This document shows positions 26,783 through 36,378 of a stretch of 64,000 nucleotides of DNA, piece by piece. Origin of the DNA: Sphingobacterium sp. UGAL515B_05 (GTDB taxonomy: Bacteria > Bacteroidota > Bacteroidia > Sphingobacteriales > Sphingobacteriaceae); the NCBI RefSeq assembly GCF_033097525.1, contig NZ_CP109907.1, positions 4,836,001 to 4,900,000 of the forward strand, read 5' to 3'. The position numbers were made by a program, and so were the translations under genes. Each line of letters begins with the position of its first letter. Position 1 is the first letter of the stretch. The notes under the pieces are model-generated. The model saw only the letters and a list, made by a program, of their open reading frames with translations. It searched no databases and was not told the origin of the DNA.

Positions 26783-27532
26783 ATGGATTTACACCTTAAA
26801 ATATGGCGGCAAAAAGATCGCAACGCTACAGGAAAATTAGTTACTTACACCTTAACAGATCTCAATCCACATATGTCGTTTTTGGAGATGTTGGATACCC
26901 TAAATGAACAGCTTATTACGCATGGAGACGAACCTGTAGAGTTTGACCATGATTGTCGCGAGGGGATCTGTGGGCAATGCGGTATGATGATCAATGGCAT
27001 CGCACATGGACCTCTTAAGCATACAACCACCTGTCAGCTACATTTACGTTCATTCAAAGATAACGATACGATTCTTATCGAACCTTTTCGATCAGCAGCA
27101 TTTCAGGTTAAAAAGGATTTGAAAGTGGACCGTTCGGCTTTTGACCGAATTATTTCTTCCGGGGGATTTGTATCCATCAATACTGGTCAAGCCCCAGACG
27201 CGACAGTGATCCCTATTTCTCATGAGTTAGCTGAGTCAGCATTTGACTCAGCGGCCTGTATTGGTTGTGGTGCTTGTGTTGCAACGTGTAAAAATGGTAG
27301 TGCTGCATTATTTACCTCCGCAAAGATTACCCATATGGCTTTGCTTCCACAGGGAAAAGAAGAGCGCAGTGAACGTGTTTTAAATATGGTGAAGCAAATG
27401 GATCTGGAGTCATTTGGTCACTGCACGAATACAGAAGCCTGCGAGGTGGAATGCCCACAAGGTATATCAGTTTTGAATATAGCGCGCATGAATTTTGAAT
27501 ATAACAAAGCACTATTTTTTAAAAAGAAATAG
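26783..27532 (+). CDS. sdhB: Succinate dehydrogenase/fumarate reductase iron-sulfur subunit
   Basis: A 249-residue subunit with the plant-ferredoxin-like 2Fe-2S site (CREGICGQCGMMINGIAHGP, with the fourth Cys in TTCQLH), the 4Fe-4S motif CIGCGACVATCKNG and the last cluster region (HCTNTEACEVECPQGI). It passes electrons from the flavin to the hemes of SdhC. It is 11 bases after sdhA and is the last gene of the unit; I see no obvious terminator directly behind it. Confidence 0.95.
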   Translation: MDLHLKIWRQKDRNATGKLVTYTLTDLNPHMSFLEMLDTLNEQLITHGDEPVEFDHDCREGICGQCGMMINGIAHGPLKHTTTCQLHLRSFKDNDTILIEPFRSAAFQVKKDLKVDRSAFDRIISSGGFVSINTGQAPDATVIPISHELAESAFDSAACIGCGACVATCKNGSAALFTSAKITHMALLPQGKEERSERVLNMVKQMDLESFGHCTNTEACEVECPQGISVLNIARMNFEYNKALFFKKK

Positions 27533-27623
27533 AGACCAACTGTCGAAAAAAGTGGCACGATTGTTTCTTATATCGGATTTATAATAAAAACTGAAGCCAT
27601 AAAAGAGGTGTACGGGATTGTTG

Positions 27624-27656
27624 AAGGTTACTAACCTTATCCCTGAAAGTAGGGAT
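27624..27656. promoter_or_regulatory. Two adjacent short palindromes upstream of the polysaccharide deacetylase gene
   Basis: AAGGTTA-C-TAACCTT (27624-27638) is a perfect 15-base dyad. Directly next to it is ATCCCT-N6-AGGGAT (27639-27656). They lie between sdhB and the deacetylase gene and could be operators or a double hairpin in the leader. Confidence 0.35.
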
Positions 27657-27735
27657 TTGTAAGATTTTATGGTTAATAAATAGGTTTTTGTAGTAATTTT
27701 GAAAAAAGAAATTCATTAAAGTTTTATCGATTGAT

Positions 27736-28677
27736 ATGAAGTGTAGTAGGTTGTTTGTGGTACTTTTCATTTGTAGTACAATGTTTAGTGTAACCGCATG
27801 TAAGGATTTTTCAAACAAAGTCTTGGGAAAAGGCGAGCTGAAGGACACACTTACGGAAAAATTGGTTGTCAAGGAAAAAATACCACATTTGTTAAATAGG
27901 TGGGATTCACTTCAGAAAAATCAGATTCAATTTACAGTAGATAGTTTACATCCTGTTCCGATCAAACAACAAAAACGTGAACTTAAGGATTCCCTGCGGA
28001 AAGCATTTGATACGTATCCAAAACATATCTATCTGACTTTCGATGATGGACCCTTGATTGGTAGTGCCTTTATTGATTCTATAGCGAAAGAAAAAAACAT
28101 TAAAGTGAGTGTATTCTTGATTGGTAAGCACGCTAATATGAGCAAAGGGCGGAAACGCGATCTTGCCCGTTATGAATCCAATCCGCTTATAGCCTGTTAT
28201 AATCATAGCTATACACATGCAAACAATCAGTATTCTCGATTTTATAATAACCCCCAAAATGCATTTGCTGATTTTGAAAAGAATGAAAAAGATCTCAATC
28301 TAAAACATAAGATCGTTCGACTTCCGGGCAGGAATATCTGGATATATGATGATGTTCGTAAGATCGACCTTAAGAATGGATCGAGTACCGCCGATCTATT
28401 GCATAAGAACGGATATACAATTTATGGTTGGGATGTCGAGTGGCGGCTTAATAGCATCACTGGTGCACCTATACAGAGCCAGGAGTCTACTTTGTCACAT
28501 ATTCGGAATTATATGAACAATAAAAGCTCAATGGTGCCTAATAATGTTGTTTTCTTGATGCATGATGATATGTTTCAAACGCAAAAGGGGCAACAGGAGT
28601 TGTCTTCTTTAATAGATGCATTGAAAAAAGATGGTTATCAGTTTGAATTTATGCAAGACTATCCGATTAAATATTAA
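27736..28677 (+). CDS. Polysaccharide deacetylase (NodB fold) lipoprotein
   Basis: A 313-residue protein with a lipoprotein signal (lipobox VTAC near residue 21). A linker of about 75 residues is followed by a NodB-type domain. Its motif 1 is YLTFDDGP (catalytic base and metal Asp), motif 2 is NHSYTH (metal His pair, normally H-x-x-x-H), and motif 3 is RLPGRN. The C-terminal NNVVFLMHDD supplies the His of motif 5. It removes acetyl groups from amino sugars in an envelope polysaccharide or in peptidoglycan; which one is unknown. Monocistronic by layout. Confidence 0.85.
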   Translation: MKCSRLFVVLFICSTMFSVTACKDFSNKVLGKGELKDTLTEKLVVKEKIPHLLNRWDSLQKNQIQFTVDSLHPVPIKQQKRELKDSLRKAFDTYPKHIYLTFDDGPLIGSAFIDSIAKEKNIKVSVFLIGKHANMSKGRKRDLARYESNPLIACYNHSYTHANNQYSRFYNNPQNAFADFEKNEKDLNLKHKIVRLPGRNIWIYDDVRKIDLKNGSSTADLLHKNGYTIYGWDVEWRLNSITGAPIQSQESTLSHIRNYMNNKSSMVPNNVVFLMHDDMFQTQKGQQELSSLIDALKKDGYQFEFMQDYPIKY

Positions 28678-28709
28678 ATAGAATTGTTAATTAGCATCAA
28701 ATCATAACG

Positions 28710-28743
28710 AAGAGTTTGGTTTATGAAATAACACCAAACTCTT
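28710..28743. terminator. Hairpin between convergent genes, overlapping a stop codon
   Basis: AAGAGTTTGGT (28710-28720) and ACCAAACTCTT (28733-28743) pair perfectly over 11 bp. The right arm lies inside the last codons of the minus-strand acetyltransferase gene. No T-run follows on either strand, so it is a poor textbook terminator, but it sits exactly between two convergent genes. Confidence 0.5.
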
Positions 28744-29263
28744 CTGGATAATGGACAGTGCCCTTTATACCTTTTAAGGAATTGTCTGTTAGTTCTTTTA
28801 TCATACAATTTTCATCAGGAACATCAAATGGAAATTTTATACCATAGACTGATGCAGGTACATATCCAAATTTAGGATAATAGTCTGCATGTCCGAGCAC
28901 AACTACCGATCCATAACCCAATTCTTTTGCAATCTGATGGGCACCAAGAATTAATTTTCCGCCAATTCCTTTTCCTTGAAACAGAGGTAGCACAGCGACA
29001 GGAGCCAAGGCAAGAGAATCGAAAACTTTTTGATTCTCTTTATCAATAATCTGCACCTTTGTCAGGAGGATGTAGCCTACTATTTCTCCCTCAACTTCTG
29101 CTACCATGGACAGTTGTGGTATAAATTCCGCTCTCTTTCTCAGTTTTTCTACTAGAATGTGCTCTTGATGATCGCTATACTGTTCGTTCTCAAAAGCGAG
29201 TCGGATCAGTTCGAATACAATAGTTGGATTACTTGACTTTTCTTGCCTGATTTTTAGGTGCAT
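28721..29263 (-). CDS. GNAT family N-acetyltransferase (YhbS-like)
   Basis: About 180 residues from the ATG at 29263; the longer reading from 29335 adds 24 residues with no family likeness. The acetyl-CoA pocket is visible as LAPVAVLPLFQGKGIGGKLILGA (V-x-P-x-x-Q/R-x-x-G-x-G/A), and VVVLGHADYYPKFGYVPAS is the usual C-terminal half of the YhbS-type group. It transfers acetyl groups from acetyl-CoA to an unknown amine. It faces the deacetylase gene. Confidence 0.87.
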   Translation of the reverse strand: MHLKIRQEKSSNPTIVFELIRLAFENEQYSDHQEHILVEKLRKRAEFIPQLSMVAEVEGEIVGYILLTKVQIIDKENQKVFDSLALAPVAVLPLFQGKGIGGKLILGAHQIAKELGYGSVVVLGHADYYPKFGYVPASVYGIKFPFDVPDENCMIKELTDNSLKGIKGTVHYPEEFGVIS

Positions 29264-29756
29264 AGTTTTGTTCGTAGATATAACTATTTCTTTGCTATTA
29301 ATAGATCCGTATTGAGCTCCATTGTTTGTACACACATAGTTGTTTTAAAACAATCAATTATAGATCTAATTATAAGGAATAAAGATGCATATTATTATTT
29401 AAAAAATTGATAATATACTTTCGATATACTAGAGTATACTTTTCTGTCAGAAATTTCTTTTAAAGACGAGCAGTTAGCGATTTTTGTACCAGGTATCATC
29501 CTAATAAGGTTGTTTTATACCTGATCGAAAAATAAGGCTAACCATTTTTGTTTTTGCAAACTGCTTAATTTCAGTTGATTACAGCTAAAGTGTTAAATAG
29601 TGTAAAATTAACACTTGCTTTGTATATTTATTTTCGTATTTTCATGTTAGATAAACAATTATAAACCACTTCTGATAAGACGCCTAAACCGATATGTCTT
29701 TAAGGAGTAAAAAAATAACTAATTAAACACAAAATTTAAACAATTAAACAGTTTTT
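29264..29756. other. Long AT-rich intergenic region before the SusCD operon
   Basis: About 490 bases without a gene. It must hold the promoters of the acetyltransferase (minus) and SusC (plus). I see two dyads: CAGGTAT (29490-29496) with ATACCTG (29517-29523), and the clearer 9-bp pair listed separately. There is no gene for a FecI/FecR-type sigma/anti-sigma pair here. Confidence 0.6.
29588..29616. promoter_or_regulatory. Inverted repeat upstream of SusC (candidate operator)
   Basis: AAGTGTTAA (29588-29596) and TTAACACTT (29608-29616) are perfect complements separated by 11 bases, so the half-sites are centred 20 bp apart (two helical turns). The site is about 140 bp before the SusC start. 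A dimeric regulator site is plausible but unproven. Confidence 0.4.
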
Positions 29757-32700
29757 ATGATTAACTGCCATTATTTCTCAAATCAATGGAAGAGAGCGTT
29801 TTGGACTGGATCGTTGTGCTCTTTAGTGGCCCTGAGTCCTCAAATCGTTGATGCTGCAACCCTCGTAAGCTATGGAATTCTCTTTCAACAGGAGCAAAGC
29901 GTTTCCGGAACGGTACATGATGAAACAGGAATTCCTATTCCTGGAGTAACAGTATCTGTAAATGGAACGAACCTTGTAACAAAAACCGACAGTCAAGGTA
30001 AGTACAAGTTGGATAAGGTCCCTATGAATGCGATCATTAATTTTAGGATGGTGGGTAAGCAGTCTATGGATGAATCTGTAAAAGGACGGCATGCGATAGA
30101 TGTCACGCTTTTGAATTCGGAATCCAATCTTGAAGAAGTCGTTGTTGTTGGTTACGGAAAACAACGCAAGGAAACGGTTACAGGTGCTGTAGCTACTGTT
30201 AAAGGTAGTGATCTTGCTCAATCACCGGCATTAAACGTTTCCAATGCATTAACTGGAAGAGTACCTGGTGTAACCGCGACTAATGGAAGTGCTGAACCTG
30301 GATACGATGGTTCAAATATAAAAATACGGGGTACAAATACATTAGGGAATAGCAGTCCATTGGTTGTTATTGATGGGGTTCCAGCGCGTGAAGGTGGGAT
30401 CGATCGGATTAATCCTCGTGATATAGAAAACATCTCAGTTTTAAAGGACGCTTCTGCGGCTATTTATGGTGCCCGGGCGGCAAATGGTGTTATTCTGGTT
30501 ACGACAAGAAGAGGGAAAACAGGAAAACCTCAGTTTTCATACACTTTTAACCAAGGATATTCACAACCGACTGTCATACCTAAATTGACGAATGCAGCTC
30601 AATTTGCTGATATCCGAAATGAACTCGAGATTTATAACCTTCCTGTTGAAGAATGGTCTGCGGCTTATACCGCCATCAACGAGAAAGGTAGTTACAACAA
30701 GCAGGGCGGTGGGGTATTAGATGCACCATTTAAACCAGATGATATCCAAAAGTTCAAGGACGGATCAGATCCTTGGGGACATCCGAATACGGACTGGTAT
30801 AAGGCGACTTTAAAAGACTGGTCACCTCAACAACGCCATAATTTGCAAATTAATGGTGGTACGGAGGATGTGAAATATTTAATGTCTTTGGGGTATCAAA
30901 ATCAGGATGCTTATTATAAAAATTCGGCTACAGGCTATAAACAATATGATTTAAGGATTAATTTGGATGCCAATATCAGCCAGTATATTAAAACACAATT
31001 TGGCGTTTTGGGAAGACAGGAAAATCGAAATTTTCCGACTAAGAGTGCGGGCACAATCTTCAGAATGCTAATGCGGGGAAATCCAACACAACCTGCAATA
31101 TGGCCCAATGGAATGCCGGGACCAGATATCGAAAATGGCGAAAATCCGGTGGTAATTACCACTAATGCGACAGGTTACGATCACGATAAACGGTATTATT
31201 TTCAAACAAATGGGCAGGTTGAGATCACAAATCCATGGATAGATGGCCTTAAATTAACATTGAATGCCTCTGTTGACAAATACGTAAAGAATCAAAAGAC
31301 ATGGGTTACACCCTGGACATTATATTCTTGGCAAGGGGCCTATGAAGCGGATGGTACTACACCACAACTGGTTCCGGGAAGACGCGGGCCTGCCGACCCA
31401 AATTTGAATCAAAGTAATGAAGATCAGTTAAATATCTTACTCGGAGGGATCTTGAGCTTTGACCGAAAATTTGGTGACCATCAAGTGAATGCTATTGCTG
31501 GTATCAACAGAGAAACAATCGATAATGATAAATTTAGTGCATATCGTCGCTATTTTCTTTCAACTGCCATCGATTATCTTTTCGCGGGTGGAGAACAGGA
31601 AAAAAACAATGACGGATCTGCATGGAAAAGAGCACGGTTAAATTACTTTGGTCGTTTTGGCTATAATTACAAAAGTAAATACATTGCGGAATTTCTGTGG
31701 CGCTATGACGGCTCGTATATGTTTCCGGAAAGTGAACGATTTGGTTTTTTCCCGGGTGCTATGGCGGGATGGGTCGTATCTGAAGAAAATTTCTGGAAAG
31801 AAAATATTCCTGTAATCAATTATTTCAAGATACGCGCCTCATATGGTCAGATGGGAAATGATAATATCTATTATGATGACAAACTACAAGAGTATCAATA
31901 CTTCTCGACCTACTCTTTCGGAACATACATCGTCAACGATAAACTTGCGAAAACTCTTTATGAAAGTCGTGTTCCGAACGAAATGATTACTTGGGAGGTT
32001 GCCAATAATTATAATCTTGGATTTGACTTTCAGTTTTTGCAAGGGAAGTTAAACTTTGAGTTCGACATTTTTAAAAATCGTCGTAACTCTATTTTATGGC
32101 GCAAAAATGCTTCCATACCGCAAAGTACGGGTATGACATTACCCGCTGAAAATATAGGTAAAGTGGATAATAAGGGCTGGGAGTTTAATTTAGGTTACCG
32201 TGGCAAAGTGGGAGATCTGGGCTATACTGTCGGTGTTAATGGTGGATATGCAAAGAACAAAATTATCTTCTGGGATGAAGCTCCCGGCGCTCCGGCATGG
32301 CAACAAAGTACCGGTAAGCCTATCAAAACGGATATTTATTATGTTTATGATGGCGTATTTCGCGACATGGAGGACATTGCCAACAATAAATTGGATTACA
32401 GTGCCATTACAAAAACTCTACGTCCAGGAGATATGAAGTATAAAGATTTCAATGGTGATGGAAAAATAACACCAGATGATAAAGTTAGACGCGACAAAAA
32501 TAGTGACCCAACGTTCCAGGGCGGGTTCAATTTTAGCTTAACCTATAAAGACTTTGATCTATCGGTCCTATTTCAGGGAGCTACAGGTGGAGAGATACGT
32601 GTAGGCACGGATGAATCGGGTTCTATCGGAAATTTTGTACAAGAGTTCTACGATAAACGTTGGAGCATTAGTAACCCGAGTAGTGTATATCCCCGTTTGA

Positions 32701-32972
32701 CAGATCGTGGAAATCAATATTATTCCTATAACAATACCTATTGGATGCGCAGTACAGATTATCTAAGGTTGAAAAACGTAGAATTGGGATATAATTTAGC
32801 CTCAAGTATTTGTAGCAAAATTGGTATTGGTTCATTACGTCTTTATGCCAATGGTATGAATCTCCTCACTTGGAGTAAGATAAAGATGTATGATCCAGAA
32901 GCAGTTAATGCCTTGGGCCAATATTATCCGCAAGCAAGATTGATTAATGTCGGTGCATTATTATCATTCTAA
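29757..32972 (+). CDS. SusC/RagA family TonB-dependent outer-membrane receptor
   Basis: A 1071-residue receptor. A signal region is followed by a carboxypeptidase-regulatory-like beta-sandwich (VSGTVHDETGIPIPGVTVSVNGT, about residues 48-125), the TonB box region with EEVVVVGYGKQRKETVTGAV, and the plug domain (VSNALTGRVPGVT, IKIRGTNTLGNSSPLVVIDGVP, SVLKDASAAIYGARAANGVILVTT). A large barrel follows, ending in LINVGALLSF. It imports a nutrient in TonB-dependent fashion together with the SusD partner just behind it. No STN domain is visible, so control by a FecR-type protein is not expected. Confidence 0.95.
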   Translation: MINCHYFSNQWKRAFWTGSLCSLVALSPQIVDAATLVSYGILFQQEQSVSGTVHDETGIPIPGVTVSVNGTNLVTKTDSQGKYKLDKVPMNAIINFRMVGKQSMDESVKGRHAIDVTLLNSESNLEEVVVVGYGKQRKETVTGAVATVKGSDLAQSPALNVSNALTGRVPGVTATNGSAEPGYDGSNIKIRGTNTLGNSSPLVVIDGVPAREGGIDRINPRDIENISVLKDASAAIYGARAANGVILVTTRRGKTGKPQFSYTFNQGYSQPTVIPKLTNAAQFADIRNELEIYNLPVEEWSAAYTAINEKGSYNKQGGGVLDAPFKPDDIQKFKDGSDPWGHPNTDWYKATLKDWSPQQRHNLQINGGTEDVKYLMSLGYQNQDAYYKNSATGYKQYDLRINLDANISQYIKTQFGVLGRQENRNFPTKSAGTIFRMLMRGNPTQPAIWPNGMPGPDIENGENPVVITTNATGYDHDKRYYFQTNGQVEITNPWIDGLKLTLNASVDKYVKNQKTWVTPWTLYSWQGAYEADGTTPQLVPGRRGPADPNLNQSNEDQLNILLGGILSFDRKFGDHQVNAIAGINRETIDNDKFSAYRRYFLSTAIDYLFAGGEQEKNNDGSAWKRARLNYFGRFGYNYKSKYIAEFLWRYDGSYMFPESERFGFFPGAMAGWVVSEENFWKENIPVINYFKIRASYGQMGNDNIYYDDKLQEYQYFSTYSFGTYIVNDKLAKTLYESRVPNEMITWEVANNYNLGFDFQFLQGKLNFEFDIFKNRRNSILWRKNASIPQSTGMTLPAENIGKVDNKGWEFNLGYRGKVGDLGYTVGVNGGYAKNKIIFWDEAPGAPAWQQSTGKPIKTDIYYVYDGVFRDMEDIANNKLDYSAITKTLRPGDMKYKDFNGDGKITPDDKVRRDKNSDPTFQGGFNFSLTYKDFDLSVLFQGATGGEIRVGTDESGSIGNFVQEFYDKRWSISNPSSVYPRLTDRGNQYYSYNNTYWMRSTDYLRLKNVELGYNLASSICSKIGIGSLRLYANGMNLLTWSKIKMYDPEAVNALGQYYPQARLINVGALLSF

Positions 32973-33007
32973 CCAGCTGTTATCGCAAGAACTTAACTAA
33001 GAAAAAA

Positions 33008-34885
33008 ATGAAAAAAATTAAAAATATATCACTTATACTCCTTGTACTTTCTGCTTCATTACAAGCTTGTAATGACGATTTTGTAAATACAAAGCCACTC
33101 AGTGAAGTGCCACAGGAGATCGTTTGGTCGGATGCAGGGTTATCTGAGGCTTTCGTGACAGAAATCTATAACGGTTTTGGAGTAGGAGGCTTTTATGAAC
33201 AGGAGATGGCATCTATGACAGACGAGGCTTTATTTACACACCCTAACCGCGGTATAAATACTGTCACCGAATCTCGATCTAATCCAGCTGATCAAGGCTA
33301 TATAATGGATACTTATGAATATGGACGTATGTATACACGTATCCGTGCAACAAATATTGCCATTGCTAATTTAAGCTCACCCAAGTTTGACAAAGCAAAG
33401 GCTGATAAGTTTTTAGGCGAAGCCTACTTCCTACGTGGTTATTATTATCAACAGCTGTTACGCTTTTATGGTGGCATACCCATTGATAATAAGATATATA
33501 CATTGAATGATAAAGACTATATGGTTCCGAGAAACAGCTATGAGGAGTGTGTCAATGCGATCGTGAAGGATCTCGATAGCGCAGCTCTTTTATTAAAAGG
33601 TATTTCATCGGCAAAAGGACGTGCTAATGAAACAGCTGTATTGGCCTTAAAGTCAAGGGTGCTTTTATATGCCGCCAGTGACCTCCATGATGCGGGTAAA
33701 GCCAAAGCAAAATCAACATTATTAGCTGGGTATAAAAATCCAGAGTATTTAATGTACACGAGTGGCAATCAGGTGGAGCGCTGGACAAAAGCAAAAGCTG
33801 CAGCGAAAGCCGTATTGGATCATACGGAATTTGCCTATAAATTAGACTTGAGTCAACAAGCGTCACCCAGTGAAGGCACGGCCAACTATATGGCTGTATC
33901 GTTAGGAGGGGGGAGCAAGACAGTTGATTTTACAGCAGGAAAAGATATCATTCTGGGTAGATTCTTTATTGACGAAAAGGATGAACGTGGTGGCTGGGTA
34001 GGGCGAGATAACGGTCCAAATGGCTATCATAACTGGGCAGGAAATACACCGATACAACTCTTGGTAGACGATTACGAGACCATTAACGGCCAAAAATTTG
34101 ATTGGTCCAATCCTTCTATGGCTACAAATCCTTATCAAAACCGCGACCCGCGTTTAAAGGCAACGATTTTATATGATGGTGCAGATTGGAAACCCAGGAC
34201 AGCAGATGTCGCTGAAAGAGATAAGGCGAACCAAATTCAAACAGGTCAATACGAAATAATGAACGCCAAAGGACAAAAGGTAATCCAATTTGGTCTCGAT
34301 ACAAGAAAAAGTCCGATTGAAGACTGGAATGGTTCCCGGACAGGATATTATATTCGTAAGTTTACGGATCCGGATCCTACAATGCAGGATCAGAACACAA
34401 GGCAGCGCATACCCTGGCCAATGTTTCGTTACACAGAGGCGATATTGAACTATGTAGAAGCATGTCTTGAATTGGGAGAAGAGAATGAAGCCAAAACATG
34501 GTTAAACAAAATCCGCTTTAGAGCTGGAATGCCTGCAATACCTACCAGTGAAACAGGCACGGCATTAAAAGCACGCTATAGAAACGAGCGCCGTATTGAA
34601 TTGGCCTACGAAGAGCACCGCTTCTTTGATGCTCGACGTTGGATGATCGCTGCAGAAACTATAGGTCGGAAAGCAAATATTATAAACATTACGGGAACCC
34701 TAAAAGCTGGTAAAAATGTAACCCTTTATCAATATAGTCCCGATAACTACACTTATACATATACGGTCTCCAATATTGATCCAGGCATCGAAAATAGGAA
34801 CTGGGATGACAAGATGTACTATACTTCTTTACATCGCGATGAAGTTAATCGAAATACAAAATTGATCCAAAATCCAGGTTATTAG
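33008..34885 (+). CDS. SusD/RagB family nutrient-binding outer-membrane lipoprotein
   Basis: A 625-residue SusD-like lipoprotein (lipobox LQAC) with the usual TPR-type helices: FLGEAYFLRGYYYQQLLRFYGGIPI is the strongest family signature, and WLNKIRFRAGMP and ELAYEEHRFFDARRW mark the C-terminal part. It caps the SusC barrel and binds the ligand at the cell surface. It is 35 bases after SusC. No glycosidase, sulfatase or peptidase gene is attached, so the ligand cannot be inferred. Confidence 0.95.
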   Translation: MKKIKNISLILLVLSASLQACNDDFVNTKPLSEVPQEIVWSDAGLSEAFVTEIYNGFGVGGFYEQEMASMTDEALFTHPNRGINTVTESRSNPADQGYIMDTYEYGRMYTRIRATNIAIANLSSPKFDKAKADKFLGEAYFLRGYYYQQLLRFYGGIPIDNKIYTLNDKDYMVPRNSYEECVNAIVKDLDSAALLLKGISSAKGRANETAVLALKSRVLLYAASDLHDAGKAKAKSTLLAGYKNPEYLMYTSGNQVERWTKAKAAAKAVLDHTEFAYKLDLSQQASPSEGTANYMAVSLGGGSKTVDFTAGKDIILGRFFIDEKDERGGWVGRDNGPNGYHNWAGNTPIQLLVDDYETINGQKFDWSNPSMATNPYQNRDPRLKATILYDGADWKPRTADVAERDKANQIQTGQYEIMNAKGQKVIQFGLDTRKSPIEDWNGSRTGYYIRKFTDPDPTMQDQNTRQRIPWPMFRYTEAILNYVEACLELGEENEAKTWLNKIRFRAGMPAIPTSETGTALKARYRNERRIELAYEEHRFFDARRWMIAAETIGRKANIINITGTLKAGKNVTLYQYSPDNYTYTYTVSNIDPGIENRNWDDKMYYTSLHRDEVNRNTKLIQNPGY

Positions 34886-34890
34886 TATTT

Positions 34891-34925
34891 AAAAAAAGCT
34901 GTCCAAATGTGGACAGCTTTTTTTT
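34891..34925 (+). terminator. Rho-independent terminator of the SusCD operon
   Basis: A 15-bp perfect stem (34891-34905 with 34910-34924) with a 4-base loop and a run of eight T follows the SusD stop codon by a few bases. Confidence 0.92.
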
Positions 34926-35078
34926 GCGGCTAATTTATAATACGGTTTGCGTAGGTACAATTTTAGTTATTATGATGTCATTCACGATAGCTCTTTCGAT
35001 AGGTTGACGCCGTAACAGCTATTCAAAATAGTTCCCACAAAACGGAAGACTAACTTTTTGGACGCACTGATTTTAAAA

Positions 35079-36290
35079 TTACTTTTTCTTCTGATTTATA
35101 TTGGGTAATAGCCCCGTAACTACTCCAATTAATGGAAGATAAGCACAGATATTAAATACATATTCGATTGAGGTTTGATCTGCGAGCCAGCCCAGAACTG
35201 CTGAACCAATTCCCCCCATACCAAAAGCAAAGCCAAAAAATAAACCAGCAATCATACCGACCTTTCCTGGGATGAGTTCTGTTGCATAGACCAAGATTGC
35301 AGAGAATGCAGACGAGATAATAAGACCTATTAAAATAGCGAGTATAATGGTTGCTCCTAGACCTACATGGGGTAATAGTAAGGTGAACGGCGCCGCTCCA
35401 AGAATAGACACCCAAATAATTAATTTACGACCATATCGGTCGCCCAAGGGGCCGCCCAATATGGTGCCTGCGGCAACAGAAGCAAGAAATATAAATAAGT
35501 AAATCTGAGACTCCTGAACCGAAACATGGAATTTATTGATCAAATAAAAGGTGAAGTAGCTGGTCATTGAAGCCATGTAAAAATATTTGGAAAAAATGAG
35601 TATCAATAAAATTACAAGTGCAAATATTACTTTTGATTTTGACAGATCAGATTTTGAAGCAGCAACAGAAGTTGTTTGTGTCTTAGGCTTGAGGTGTATT
35701 TGATACCAATTACCAACATAAGTAAGAATCATAACGGCTACAATGGCCAATACCCCAAACACACCGATGTATTGTTGGCCAAAAGGGATCACAATAAGTG
35801 CGACAAGAAGGGGACCTATCGCACCACCAGCATTTCCACCGACCTGGAAGATCGACTGGGCGAGCCCTTTTTTGCCTCCGGAAGCTAAATGAGCAACTCG
35901 AGAAGCTTCAGGATGAAATATAGACGAACCCATCCCAATTAGACTTACAGAAAGGAGAATGTAGATAAAGTTTGACGCAAAAGAAATGCATATCAATCCG
36001 GCTAAAGAAAAAAGCATACCGACAGCAAGTGACCGGGGAGTAGGGTTTTTATCTGTATACAAACCTACAAAAGGTTGCAAAATAGAGGCGGTAAGCTGAA
36101 AAACCAACGTTATAATACCAATTTGGGTAAAACTAAGGGCATAATTTGATTTTAACATGGGATACACTGCTGGTATGACAGATTGAATCAAGTCATTTAG
36201 CAAGTGTGAAAGACTAATCGCAAATAAAATTGGATAGACGGTTTCGGAACTTTTCCAAGATCCATTCGGGTTTAATGATTGTGTTTTCAT
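35079..36290 (-). CDS. MFS transporter (fosmidomycin-resistance-like)
   Basis: About 403 residues from the ATG at 36290; ATGs at 36305 and 36413 exist, but the latter overlaps the regulator gene and adds a non-hydrophobic leader. Twelve helices are visible. Motif A is LYTDKNPTPRSLAVG after helix 2 and its repeat is GPLGDRYGRKLIIW in the second half. FAISLSHLLNDLIQSVIPAVYPML at the N-terminus is the hallmark of the Fsr-type (fosmidomycin resistance) branch. It probably exports a small molecule. It follows a GntR-type regulator gene that likely controls it. Confidence 0.87.
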   Translation of the reverse strand: MKTQSLNPNGSWKSSETVYPILFAISLSHLLNDLIQSVIPAVYPMLKSNYALSFTQIGIITLVFQLTASILQPFVGLYTDKNPTPRSLAVGMLFSLAGLICISFASNFIYILLSVSLIGMGSSIFHPEASRVAHLASGGKKGLAQSIFQVGGNAGGAIGPLLVALIVIPFGQQYIGVFGVLAIVAVMILTYVGNWYQIHLKPKTQTTSVAASKSDLSKSKVIFALVILLILIFSKYFYMASMTSYFTFYLINKFHVSVQESQIYLFIFLASVAAGTILGGPLGDRYGRKLIIWVSILGAAPFTLLLPHVGLGATIILAILIGLIISSAFSAILVYATELIPGKVGMIAGLFFGFAFGMGGIGSAVLGWLADQTSIEYVFNICAYLPLIGVVTGLLPNINQKKK

Positions 36291-36309
36291 AAATGAAATA
36301 TTCATCAGG

Positions 36310-36319
36310 TCATCTGATG
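36310..36319. promoter_or_regulatory. Second copy of the regulator's operator-like 10-mer
   Basis: TCATCTGATG at 36310-36319 is identical to 10 bases of the palindrome before the GntR gene (37047-37059). It lies just upstream of the transporter start, between the two genes. It is a half-degenerate copy (the last base of the dyad differs). Confidence 0.4.
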
Positions 36320-36378
36320 TTTTGGTTGATAAAAATAAAATATATTGAGATTGATGGTTTGCATATGCTACAGGAAAA

